DNA of 32,815 bases from CAZOVB01 sp964583095 (GTDB taxonomy: Bacteria; Planctomycetota; Phycisphaerae; SM23-33): contig CAZOVB010000050.1 in the NCBI GenBank assembly GCA_964583095.1, positions 1 through 32,815 on the forward strand, read 5' to 3'. Positions 15,072-22,971 of this stretch are shown here, one piece after another (the stretch's first letter is position 1; each line of letters begins with the position of its first letter). The translations under genes were made by a program, and so were the position numbers. The notes beneath the pieces are model-generated. The model did not search any database. It was not told the origin of the DNA and saw only the letters and a list, made by a program, of their open reading frames with translations.

Positions 15072-16232
15072 ATGGCCGGTAAAGCTCCCATCACACACAA
15101 AAAGAGTCGGAGGACCTCAGCCAGGCTCACACTGCTGCTGCTGGACTGGCAGGTGCGCGAACGGTTCTTCTCGCTGGACTGGCTCGACCGTCAGACGGTC
15201 TCTCGCGAGACGTTCGAGGTGCTCTGGGTGGAGTTGTACGACCGGGTCGCCCAGCAAGCCCTGGAAAAGGCCGACGGGGTCTACACCATGGGCCAGAAAG
15301 GCCTCTACCACAAGCACAAGGGGTACAATCTGGGATTGCTCGAAGCCAACGGCGACTTGTTCTGCGTCTGTGACAGCGACGCGGTCTTCCCGCCGGACTT
15401 CGTGGAATCGGTCCTTCGCAGCTTCGACGAGCCCTCGGGCCGGACCCGGCCTCAGGTGCTGATGCACTACGAATATCGAACGCGGTCGCTGTATCCCGAT
15501 TCCGGCCTGGGGGGCGTGGAAGATCTGGGACGGTTTGAGTGGCAGAAGCTCTGGCCCAATGTCGGAGCGTGCATGACGGTCCGGCGTGAAGATGCGATGC
15601 GTTTTGGCGGCTTTGACGAGGACAAGCGCTACCGCGGCTACATGTGCGGGCCTTACGATCTGGGCTGGCGGCTGATCAACGCGGGTCTGCCCGAGTTCTG
15701 GCATGACCCGCAGGTGGCGCTGTATCACTTTGCCCACCCCGATCCGACCGGGACGACCCACAATTTCAGTTTCCGGCTCTGGCGGGAGATCGCCCACCCG
15801 CACTTCGATGGGCACGCTGCCCCTGCGGTGGAGGGTTTCTGTACCGGCAGGCTTCTTCCGCTTGCGGAGAACCCGGAGATTCGCTCGCTGCGTCTTTCCC
15901 AGCGGTGGATCGGGTCGGAAATGGAACGGGAGATTTCCAGGCGAGTGAGCCCGGAAGGGATGAGATGGACCGCCCGTGTTGCACTTCGGATCCGGTGCAT
16001 GCGACAGACCTACCGGCGGGCCGGCGGGGGCTTGATCCGCAGCCTGCTGCGACGCATTCTCGGTCGTCGCGGTTTCCAGGTGGTCAAGACATACCTGGGT
16101 CGAGGCGCCCTGCGGCGTCTGGTTCGCAAGTGCATGGGCGACAGGCGGTATGAAAAGCTCAAGCGGATGTGCGGGCGAGGCGGCGGAGCCGTCCAGCAAA
16201 GGACTGACAGCGACAAGGATGGGACCTCATGA
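15072..16232 (+). CDS. Family 2 glycosyltransferase with basic C-terminal tail
   Basis: A 386-residue GT-A enzyme, paralogous to the proteins at 8564-10093 and 18559-22005: 'LTLLLLDWQVRERFFSLDWL' at residues 23-42, 'YHKHKGYNLGLLEANG', the DSD metal motif at 101-103, 'NVGACM', and 'CGPYDLGWRLINAGLPEFW'. The last 90 residues are rich in Arg and Lys, including 'ALRIRCMRQTYRRAG', and resemble an amphipathic membrane-contact region. No transmembrane helix is seen, so it should act on the inner face of the membrane. It ends with an ATGA overlap with the ABC permease gene, which couples synthesis to export. No clear Shine-Dalgarno site lies before the ATG at 15072. Confidence 0.87.
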   Translation: MAGKAPITHKKSRRTSARLTLLLLDWQVRERFFSLDWLDRQTVSRETFEVLWVELYDRVAQQALEKADGVYTMGQKGLYHKHKGYNLGLLEANGDLFCVCDSDAVFPPDFVESVLRSFDEPSGRTRPQVLMHYEYRTRSLYPDSGLGGVEDLGRFEWQKLWPNVGACMTVRREDAMRFGGFDEDKRYRGYMCGPYDLGWRLINAGLPEFWHDPQVALYHFAHPDPTGTTHNFSFRLWREIAHPHFDGHAAPAVEGFCTGRLLPLAENPEIRSLRLSQRWIGSEMEREISRRVSPEGMRWTARVALRIRCMRQTYRRAGGGLIRSLLRRILGRRGFQVVKTYLGRGALRRLVRKCMGDRRYEKLKRMCGRGGGAVQQRTDSDKDGTS

Positions 16233-17029
16233 CCGTCGCGGGAAACTTCGCCAAGCGGACCTTCCGCTATCGCAGCATGATCTGGGCGATGAGCAAGCGC
16301 CAGATCCGAACGCAGTACATCGGTACGCTGGCCGGCTTCGTCTGGACGGTGGTGCAGCCTCTCTCGTTGATCCTGGTCTACTGGCTGGTTTTTTCCTGGG
16401 GCCTGAAGGTTCAGCATCCCGGGGGCGCAGCCTTTATCGTGGTGTTCGTCTGCGGCCTGGCGCCGTGGCTCTTCTTTGCTGAGATTCTCGGCTCGGCCAC
16501 CAATTCCATCGTTGCCAACAGCAACCTGGTCAAGAAGGTCGTTTTCCCGGTGGAGATTCTGCCGATTGTGAATATCACCGCCAGCCTGATCGGACACATG
16601 GTAATGCTTTCGATTGTACTGGTTCTTCTGATCTCCCATGGCCAATGGCCTACGCTCCATGCGGTGCAGGTGTTCTACCTTTCCTTCGCCGTCTGCGCCC
16701 TGGGGCTGGGGATGGGGTGGCTGACCTCCGCGATCAATGTGTTCTACCGGGATGTGGGGCAGATCATCACGGTGGTCCTGAACATGTGGTTCTGGCTGAC
16801 GCCGATCGTCTGGCCCTTTGAGCAGATCCCTCCGGGCTACCGGGTCTATGCCAAACTCAACCCGATGTACTACATCGTCTCGGGATACCGCGACGCCCTG
16901 GTCTACCACAAGTGGGTTGTTCTGAACCTCGACCTGACGCTATACTTCTGGGCTGTGTGCCTGTTCTGGCTTCTTGTGGGCAGTTACGTCTTTCGTCGTC
17001 TGAAAAGGGAGTTCGCGGACGTTCTCTGA
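16229..17029 (+). CDS. wzm: ABC-2 type polysaccharide export permease (Wzm-like)
   Basis: A 266-residue integral membrane protein of normal size for Wzm/KpsM/TagG permeases. About six hydrophobic segments are visible, beginning near 'TLAGFVWTVVQPLSLILVYW' (residues about 31-50) and 'VVFVCGLAPWLFFAEI'. 'DVGQIITVVLNMWFWLTPI' and the C-terminal 'LNPMYYIVSGYRDAL' are characteristic of ABC-2 polysaccharide exporters. It would form the channel that moves a lipid-linked glycan across the inner membrane, driven by the adjacent ATPase. Its start overlaps the glycosyltransferase stop by four bases and its stop shares one base with the ATPase start. Confidence 0.92.
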   Translation: MTVAGNFAKRTFRYRSMIWAMSKRQIRTQYIGTLAGFVWTVVQPLSLILVYWLVFSWGLKVQHPGGAAFIVVFVCGLAPWLFFAEILGSATNSIVANSNLVKKVVFPVEILPIVNITASLIGHMVMLSIVLVLLISHGQWPTLHAVQVFYLSFAVCALGLGMGWLTSAINVFYRDVGQIITVVLNMWFWLTPIVWPFEQIPPGYRVYAKLNPMYYIVSGYRDALVYHKWVVLNLDLTLYFWAVCLFWLLVGSYVFRRLKREFADVL

Positions 17030-18450
17030 TGAGCCAGTCGCCTGCCATCCTGGTGGAGAATCTCTCCAAGAAGTATCGCCTGTTCCGCTCCCCCAAGGAG
17101 CGGTTGATGGAAGCCCTCCACCCGTTCCGCAAGCAGTATCATCGGGAGTTCTGGGCGCTGAAGGATATCAGCTTTCAGGTTCAGCCGGGCCGGACGCTCG
17201 GGATCATCGGGCGCAACGGCTCGGGCAAGTCCACCCTGCTGCAACTGATCTGCGGCGTGCTGCAACCTACCAGCGGCGTGGTCCAGGCCAATGGTCGGGT
17301 CTCGGCCCTGCTGGAGCTCGGGGCGGGCTTCAACCCGGAATTCACCGGTCGCGAAAACGTGATGCTCAATGGCGCCATCATGGGCTACAGCCAGGAAGAA
17401 ATGCGGAATCGGCTGCCCGCCATCGAGGCATTTGCGGGGATCGGCGAGTTCGTGGATCAACCCGTCAAGACGTATTCCAGCGGAATGTTCGTGCGGCTGG
17501 CGTTCGCTGCTGCCATCAACGTCGAGCCCGAGATTCTGATTGTCGACGAAGCCCTGGCGGTGGGCGATGTGAAGTTCCAGTACCGATGCTTCGACAAGTT
17601 CAAGGAGCTCCAACGCCTTGGGACAACGATCCTGTTCGTCACCCACAGCATCCACACCGTTCCAAGATACTGCCACCAGGCCATCCTCATGGATAAGGGC
17701 AAGATCGAGATGCTGGGCAGGCCGGGGGAGGTGGTCTCCCGCTATGAGCGGATGTTGGCCCAGGAGGATGCGGTGGAAATCCAGCAGGAGGCAGAGTCGT
17801 CAGGCAGCGGCCTGAAAGAGACCGACGAGATCGAGTCGATCCGGGGGGCGTCCACCCAGGACGCAGGAGCCGAAGCGTCCCTGCCGCAAGATCCTGCGCT
17901 TCGCCGGTTTCTTTCCGAGCCGTGCAGCCAGGAGAGGTGCTCTCAAAGACCCAGCTACAACCCATACGAGGAGCGGTACGGCACGGGGAAAATACGTTTT
18001 GTGGATTACATGATGCTGGTCAACGGTCAGCCGGATGCCGGGGTGGTTTCCTGCGGGGACCGGCTGACGATTTACCTTAAGGTCTACTCAGAGATCCAGG
18101 CCGAGAGCCCGCTGCTGGGCTTCAAGATCCTCGACAAGGACGGCCTGCTGGTCTACGGTTCAAACACGGAATTCGAGCGTATCGATCTGCCCCCGATTGG
18201 TCCGGGAGAGACGGTTGTTTACAGGCAGGAGATCCAGGTACTGCTCAACCAGGGCGATTATTTTGTTGCACAGGGAATCGGAAACTGTGGACGCAACGGA
18301 CGCCAGGTCCTGGGAGACCACAGAACGGGCATGATCCACCTCCAGGTGTCCTCGGCCCAGCGTTTCGATGGTGTTTCACGGATGGCTACCGAATTCGGCC
18401 AGGAAGCAGCAATTGCCGGTGGGAAGCAGACGAGCTTCTCGAAGCAATGA
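17029..18450 (+). CDS. wzt: ABC exporter ATP-binding protein with Wzt C-terminal glycan-binding domain
   Basis: A 473-residue ATPase. Walker A is 'GRNGSGKST' at residues 61-69, the signature is 'YSSGMFVRLAFA', Walker B is 'ILIVDEALAVGD' and the switch His is in 'FVTHS'. After the ATPase domain (to about residue 245) comes an acidic, low-complexity linker of about 65 residues. A beta-sandwich like the Wzt C-terminal domain follows (about 310-460: 'IRFVDYMMLVNG', 'GDRLTIYLKVYSE', 'LLGFKILDKDGLLVYGSNT'). In E. coli O8/O9a/O52-type systems this domain recognises a modified chain end before export. The chosen start (TGATG with the permease stop) gives the family N-terminus; the frame reaches back to 16912 inside the permease. 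The presence of the domain implies a chain-terminal modification in this glycan. Confidence 0.92.
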   Translation: MSQSPAILVENLSKKYRLFRSPKERLMEALHPFRKQYHREFWALKDISFQVQPGRTLGIIGRNGSGKSTLLQLICGVLQPTSGVVQANGRVSALLELGAGFNPEFTGRENVMLNGAIMGYSQEEMRNRLPAIEAFAGIGEFVDQPVKTYSSGMFVRLAFAAAINVEPEILIVDEALAVGDVKFQYRCFDKFKELQRLGTTILFVTHSIHTVPRYCHQAILMDKGKIEMLGRPGEVVSRYERMLAQEDAVEIQQEAESSGSGLKETDEIESIRGASTQDAGAEASLPQDPALRRFLSEPCSQERCSQRPSYNPYEERYGTGKIRFVDYMMLVNGQPDAGVVSCGDRLTIYLKVYSEIQAESPLLGFKILDKDGLLVYGSNTEFERIDLPPIGPGETVVYRQEIQVLLNQGDYFVAQGIGNCGRNGRQVLGDHRTGMIHLQVSSAQRFDGVSRMATEFGQEAAIAGGKQTSFSKQ

Positions 18451-18558
18451 GAGGACAGGCACAGCAGACCGGGTCGCCTGTTGCTTCCAGGCGTTGCCGC
18501 GTAAGATGACGTCCTGTGTGATTCATTGGACCGGGCAGCAGGCCCGGGCGGAGATGAT

Positions 18559-21500
18559 ATGACGGTCAACTCATCCGATAAGAGAAAGTTCCCACAAGGC
18601 CCGGGCATGCGGGACCAGGCAAAGAGATCGATCCCGATTGCGCCGGAGCGACGGCCTCAGGGCGCTGCTGCAGGTTACCAGACGCCACTGCAGGACCTGC
18701 CGGAGCATTTCCTCGGCCAAGGGTTGATCTACACCCCCCAGGCTTCTTCCGGGCCGGTGGGAAAGGACCCTGTCGAATACTTCTACCGGAATGAGAAAAT
18801 GAACTCTGCCCGAATCAGCCTGGTCCTGCTGGACTGGACCTGCCGGGAGAGCTTTCACCTTCTGGATTACCTCAGCCGACAGACGGTGGACCGCGAGGAT
18901 TTCGAGGTCATTTTGATCGAATATTACAGCCGCCGGTGCCCGGATATCCAGGAGCGGATGGGTCGGGCGTCCCGGGACGGCACGCAATGTCCGTTGGACC
19001 AGTGGATCGCCCTGAACGTTCCCGAGAACGTCTACTATCACAAGCATCTGATGTACAATATAGGTATCGCTGCCGCCCGTGGCTCCATCGTCACCTTGAT
19101 GGACAGCGACGCGATCGTCTCCGAAACCTTCATCCAGAGCATCCTGGACCACTTCGACAAACACCCCGACAGCGTCCTGCACCTGGACCAGGTCCGCAAT
19201 GTCCGCGAGGATTTCTGTCCTTTCAACTACCCCGGCATTGAAGAAGTTCTGGCTGATGGGTGTGTCAACTGGGCCGGCGACAAGACAGTAGGGCTCAGCG
19301 AAGGCTCCACGCGGATCGTGGACCGCAACTACGGCGCGTGCATGTGCAGCCGTCGCGATGCGATGATCGAAATCGGCGGGGCCGACGAACACGACAGCTA
19401 TCTCGGACACGTCTGTGGCCCGTATGATCTTACCTTCCGCCTGGTCAACTCCGGCCGTCCCGAGCACTGGCTGGAAAATGAATTCCTCTACCATACGTGG
19501 CATCCCGGCAGCGATGGGGAAGAGAACTACTTTGGCCCGCACGACGGGTACAACAACTCCGTGCTCGCGTTGGAGAATCTCAACAACAAAAGAGTCCTGC
19601 CGCGGGTGGAAAACCCCCTGATCCAAAAGCTGCGCGAAGCGGGCATGCCCCAGCTGGCTCCATGCCAGGATCTGGAAGAGGCGATTGATGCCCATCGATT
19701 GGGCGCCTGGGTCCTGGATGAACACAAAAAGAATATCGCGGCTGCCCGGACGGCGATGAATGCCGGGCAGTGGAACCAGGCTCTCGAATTCATCCTCCAG
19801 GCAGGCGGAGTCGACCGGGATCCCTGGTCCCTGGGCGAACTGGGCTGGACGCTGCGACATGTAGGCCGCAAAGTCGAGGCGGTTGCCTGTTTTGAGCGGG
19901 CGGTCATGTGCAATCCCGCCTACCATCGCATCTATACGGGTCTGGGCTGGTCTCTGCTGGAGACGGGCCGTCTCACCGAAGCCGTTGGTGCTTTTGAAAA
20001 GGCCGAGGCTCTGCTGTATCCGCGCATGTGGGCCTACGAGGCGGAGATCGTCCGCGGCCTGGCCCAATGCTGGTTGCAGTTGGAGGAGAAGCCCAAGGTC
20101 CTGGCCTGCGCGGAGAGGCTCAAGGAACTGGCTGACAAGGACCTGCCTTCGCTGCGAGACATCGCCGTGCAACTGGAGACCCAAGCCCAGCATTTTGCGC
20201 CGGTTGTGCCCGTCGTCGCGCCCAAAGGCGCCGGACGTCCCCGGGGGGGCAAATGGGGGCGGACGCTTCGAAAGCTAAGAATCTCCTGGAGGCGGGAAGG
20301 TTTCCTCTGGACGTTCCGAAAGGTCTCAGCCCGTCTTGCCGACAGGGCTCGCCGTTTCGGCCTGGCCAAGAGAATCCTGGGCATCCAGGCCGAGCAATCC
20401 TGCCTCAAGCCCCCGCCGGTGTTGAGTCGGGAGCCCTACTTTATTCAGCCTCCAGAATTTCAATTCCAGGAAAGCCTGGACTTGCTCGTCCTGGAGCTTC
20501 CCCCACGCTACCAGCCCATGCTTCCAAACGGCCTGGGATATCTGGACAGCCTGCTCTGCCAGAGCGGCATCAGGTACCAGATCGCGGATGTCAGCATCGC
20601 GATGTACCACCGATACCATGCCCGCAGACTGGGGCCTGAAGGGGACTCGATGCCTCTGCCCCCGGGCTTCGACCGCAACGAGGATCCCTGGGACAACACC
20701 TTCATCCATCGCTGGCATGAAGACGAGGTGGCCGACTTCTTCTGGGACTACATGAAGGAAGTCATCGAGAAGATCATGGAGGCCCAGCCCCGCGTGATAG
20801 GCCTGAGTCTCAACGGAGGCAACCGGTCGCTGGCCAGGCGCATGGTTCGCGAGGTCCGCAAGCGCCTGCCCGAGACCAAGGTCTTCGTGGGCGGATATGA
20901 CTGTGTCTACGATCAGACCGGAAGATTCCTGTTTACGAACTACGACTACATGTTCATCAAGGAAGCGGAGCTGACGCTTGTCCCGGTACTGCGGTCGGTT
21001 CTGCGAGGCGAAACTCCTCGGGATATTCCCGGTGTACTTTCTCGCTTCGATACGCCCGATCGCCCCTGGACCGAGCCGCCGCTGCTGCAGCAGCTCGATG
21101 CCTGCCCCTGGCCCAAGTATGACTGGACCCGGCTGGACCTTTACCAGAACTTCCATCGCGAGCACCTGATTCCGATCTCAGGCAGCAGAGGCTGCGCGTG
21201 GGGACGCTGCCGGTTCTGCGCCGAATGTTTCCAGTATCGAGGGCGCAGCCCTGAGCGGGTCGTGGAAGAGATCGGCCACTTCGTGGCTCGAGGCTTTCAC
21301 ACGTTCCACTTCAACGAAAGTGACGTCAACGGAGATCCGCAGGCGCTTTACGATGTGTGCAGCGGGATCATCCGGAACAACTGGGACGTCCAACTCGTCG
21401 GGCAGCTTCGAATCGATCGACGCAACACAGCCGAGTATTTCCGGCACCTGGCCAAGGCGGGCTTCACCCACCTTCGCTTTGGCGTGGATGGCTGGAGCCA

Positions 21501-22005
21501 GCATACTCTCAAACTCCAGTCCAAGGGGTATGCCATATCGCGGGTCAAGCAGAACATCCGTGACTGCCACGCCGCCGGGATCCGCACCACCGTCAACATC
21601 GTCCTGGGCGTGCCGGGGGAGACCGAGGACGACATCGACAAGATGATCGAGAACCTCACCGAGCTCAAGGACGACATCGACCAGGTCGAGGGGATCAACA
21701 CGCTGATTCTCGCAGCCGGGAGCGACTACTTCATTCATTCGGATCTTCACAAGATCACTTTCCGTGGGGACAAGGAAAAGATCTTCCGCAAGCATCCGCA
21801 CTACATTCCCACCGAGCTTTGGTACAGCGAGGAACCCTACATCGATCAGGAAGTCCGCCTGGAGCGAATGGAACGCCTCTGCACGGCCTTGTTCCAGAAC
21901 GGGGTGAACATCGGCCCGTTCGCTTCGATGGTGGTCGAGAACCTCCGGAAGATCGGCGCCGATCCGAACATCAAGGTCTCCAGCATGATGGAATCGGAGG
22001 ATTGA
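18559..22005 (+). CDS. Three-part fusion: GT2 glycosyltransferase + TPR + B12-binding radical SAM
   Basis: A 1148-residue protein. Residues about 84-365 form a GT-A domain paralogous to the two other LLDW-type GT2s of the locus ('RISLVLLDWTCRESF', DSD at 182-184, 'NYGACM', 'CGPYDLTFRLVNSG', 'LYHTWHPG'). Residues about 393-545 hold TPR-like helix pairs ('DPWSLGELGWTLRHVGRKVE', 'IYTGLGWSLLETGRLTEA'). A basic linker ('GKWGRTLRKLRISWRREG') follows. Residues about 640-830 resemble a cobalamin-binding domain, and about 870-1100 a radical SAM domain. The cluster ligands C879, C884 and C887 are in 'RGCAWGRCRFC', with four rather than three residues between the first two. No frame break was seen across the junctions. 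The ATG at 18559 follows GGAG. Its last base overlaps the SDR start. The chemistry is unknown; coupling of glycosyl transfer and radical modification is inferred. Confidence 0.9.
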   Translation: MTVNSSDKRKFPQGPGMRDQAKRSIPIAPERRPQGAAAGYQTPLQDLPEHFLGQGLIYTPQASSGPVGKDPVEYFYRNEKMNSARISLVLLDWTCRESFHLLDYLSRQTVDREDFEVILIEYYSRRCPDIQERMGRASRDGTQCPLDQWIALNVPENVYYHKHLMYNIGIAAARGSIVTLMDSDAIVSETFIQSILDHFDKHPDSVLHLDQVRNVREDFCPFNYPGIEEVLADGCVNWAGDKTVGLSEGSTRIVDRNYGACMCSRRDAMIEIGGADEHDSYLGHVCGPYDLTFRLVNSGRPEHWLENEFLYHTWHPGSDGEENYFGPHDGYNNSVLALENLNNKRVLPRVENPLIQKLREAGMPQLAPCQDLEEAIDAHRLGAWVLDEHKKNIAAARTAMNAGQWNQALEFILQAGGVDRDPWSLGELGWTLRHVGRKVEAVACFERAVMCNPAYHRIYTGLGWSLLETGRLTEAVGAFEKAEALLYPRMWAYEAEIVRGLAQCWLQLEEKPKVLACAERLKELADKDLPSLRDIAVQLETQAQHFAPVVPVVAPKGAGRPRGGKWGRTLRKLRISWRREGFLWTFRKVSARLADRARRFGLAKRILGIQAEQSCLKPPPVLSREPYFIQPPEFQFQESLDLLVLELPPRYQPMLPNGLGYLDSLLCQSGIRYQIADVSIAMYHRYHARRLGPEGDSMPLPPGFDRNEDPWDNTFIHRWHEDEVADFFWDYMKEVIEKIMEAQPRVIGLSLNGGNRSLARRMVREVRKRLPETKVFVGGYDCVYDQTGRFLFTNYDYMFIKEAELTLVPVLRSVLRGETPRDIPGVLSRFDTPDRPWTEPPLLQQLDACPWPKYDWTRLDLYQNFHREHLIPISGSRGCAWGRCRFCAECFQYRGRSPERVVEEIGHFVARGFHTFHFNESDVNGDPQALYDVCSGIIRNNWDVQLVGQLRIDRRNTAEYFRHLAKAGFTHLRFGVDGWSQHTLKLQSKGYAISRVKQNIRDCHAAGIRTTVNIVLGVPGETEDDIDKMIENLTELKDDIDQVEGINTLILAAGSDYFIHSDLHKITFRGDKEKIFRKHPHYIPTELWYSEEPYIDQEVRLERMERLCTALFQNGVNIGPFASMVVENLRKIGADPNIKVSSMMESED

Positions 22006-22907
22006 TGGGCTTGGGCCGACGCGTCAAGCGGGCCTTGGGGTTGACGAAACCCCCCGTGGTTCGGCAGGCTCCGCAGGGGGATCTGCTTGAGACCGGCCGG
22101 TTCGGCCTGGAGGTCTGCGACTGGCCGAAGCATCGTTTCGGGCTCTCTCCGGACCGGTGGGCCGGCCTGGCCGATCTGGGAGTCTGGATCACCGGCGCAG
22201 GTACGGGCTATGGAAAGGCCCTGACGTCCGTACTGGCCCTGGCCGGGGCGGAAGTGGTTCTCTCCTCTCGGCGCAGGGAGGTGCTCGAGGCCTGTGTCGA
22301 GGGAATTCACCGCCGCATCGCTCCCGGGGCCAAGCTGCACATCTTGCCGATGGATCTGGGCCGACTCGATACTCATGACGACCTGACCAGCAAGGCTCTG
22401 GAACTCTGCCCGAAGCTTGGCTGCCTGGTCAACAGCGCCGCACTTGCCCAGACGCCCCAACCTTGCATGCCGCTGCTGGAAGGGGATGCCGATGCCTTCC
22501 AGGCCATGTTGCGCGTAAATGCCCTGGGGCCCTGGCGCCTGATGCGCAGCCTGCTGGGCAGACTCGATGGCAGGTCCGTGGTTCGGATCGTGAACCTTAC
22601 CTCCGCAGCCGGCTGGGCGGATACCCCCGGCTTCGGTCCGTACAATGTCTCCAAGTGCACGCTGAACAGTCTGACACGGAACCTTGCGGCCGAGACTCGA
22701 CAGGCCTGGCCGGGGGCGGATATACAAATCAGTGCCGTCGACCCGGGCCAGGCTCGGACCGAAATGAACCAGGGGGTGGAGGCCTCGCCGCTTCTGAGTG
22801 TCCCCGTTGTGCTCAGGCTGCTTTCTGCGCCGGCCGGGTCGGCCTCGGGACTCTTCTATCGACGCGACGGCTCGGTTCGGCCCTTCGGCGATCAGCAGGG
22901 CCAATAG
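22005..22907 (+). CDS. Short-chain dehydrogenase/reductase
   Basis: A 300-residue classical SDR with a 55-residue N-terminal extension that begins with a basic stretch ('MGLGRRVKRALGL'). The cofactor motif TGAGTGYG is at residues 63-70; 'SSRR' after beta-strand 2 suggests NADP; 'NSAA' replaces the usual NNAG; S200 ('LTSAAG'), Y213 and K217 ('YNVSK') complete the catalytic set. It therefore should be an active alcohol/ketone oxidoreductase. Its ATG at 22005 overlaps the fusion gene stop (TGATG), so the two are translationally coupled. It is the last gene of the rightward operon and lies just before a hairpin. It may reduce a keto group created in the glycan precursor; the substrate is unknown. 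Confidence 0.9.
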   Translation: MGLGRRVKRALGLTKPPVVRQAPQGDLLETGRFGLEVCDWPKHRFGLSPDRWAGLADLGVWITGAGTGYGKALTSVLALAGAEVVLSSRRREVLEACVEGIHRRIAPGAKLHILPMDLGRLDTHDDLTSKALELCPKLGCLVNSAALAQTPQPCMPLLEGDADAFQAMLRVNALGPWRLMRSLLGRLDGRSVVRIVNLTSAAGWADTPGFGPYNVSKCTLNSLTRNLAAETRQAWPGADIQISAVDPGQARTEMNQGVEASPLLSVPVVLRLLSAPAGSASGLFYRRDGSVRPFGDQQGQ

Positions 22908-22911
22908 ATAA

Positions 22912-22944
22912 GGCCCGTCACGTTTGGAGAAAACGCAACGGGCC
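22912..22944. terminator. Symmetrical hairpin between convergent genes, possible bidirectional terminator
   Basis: GGCCCGT, CA, CGTTT, a five-base loop, AAACG, CA, ACGGGCC: two perfect stems of seven and five base pairs separated by a symmetrical CA/CA internal loop. It lies 5 bases after the SDR stop and 28 bases after the stop of the convergent cytochrome gene. There is no clean T-run on either side, so rho-independent termination may be weak. Confidence 0.5.
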
Positions 22945-22971
22945 CGTGTGGCGCGGATTGCAACTTGAAAT

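Noticed and set aside
18571..20193. 540-codon minus-strand frame opposite the fusion gene
   Set aside because: Shadow of the GT2-TPR part; no domain recognised.
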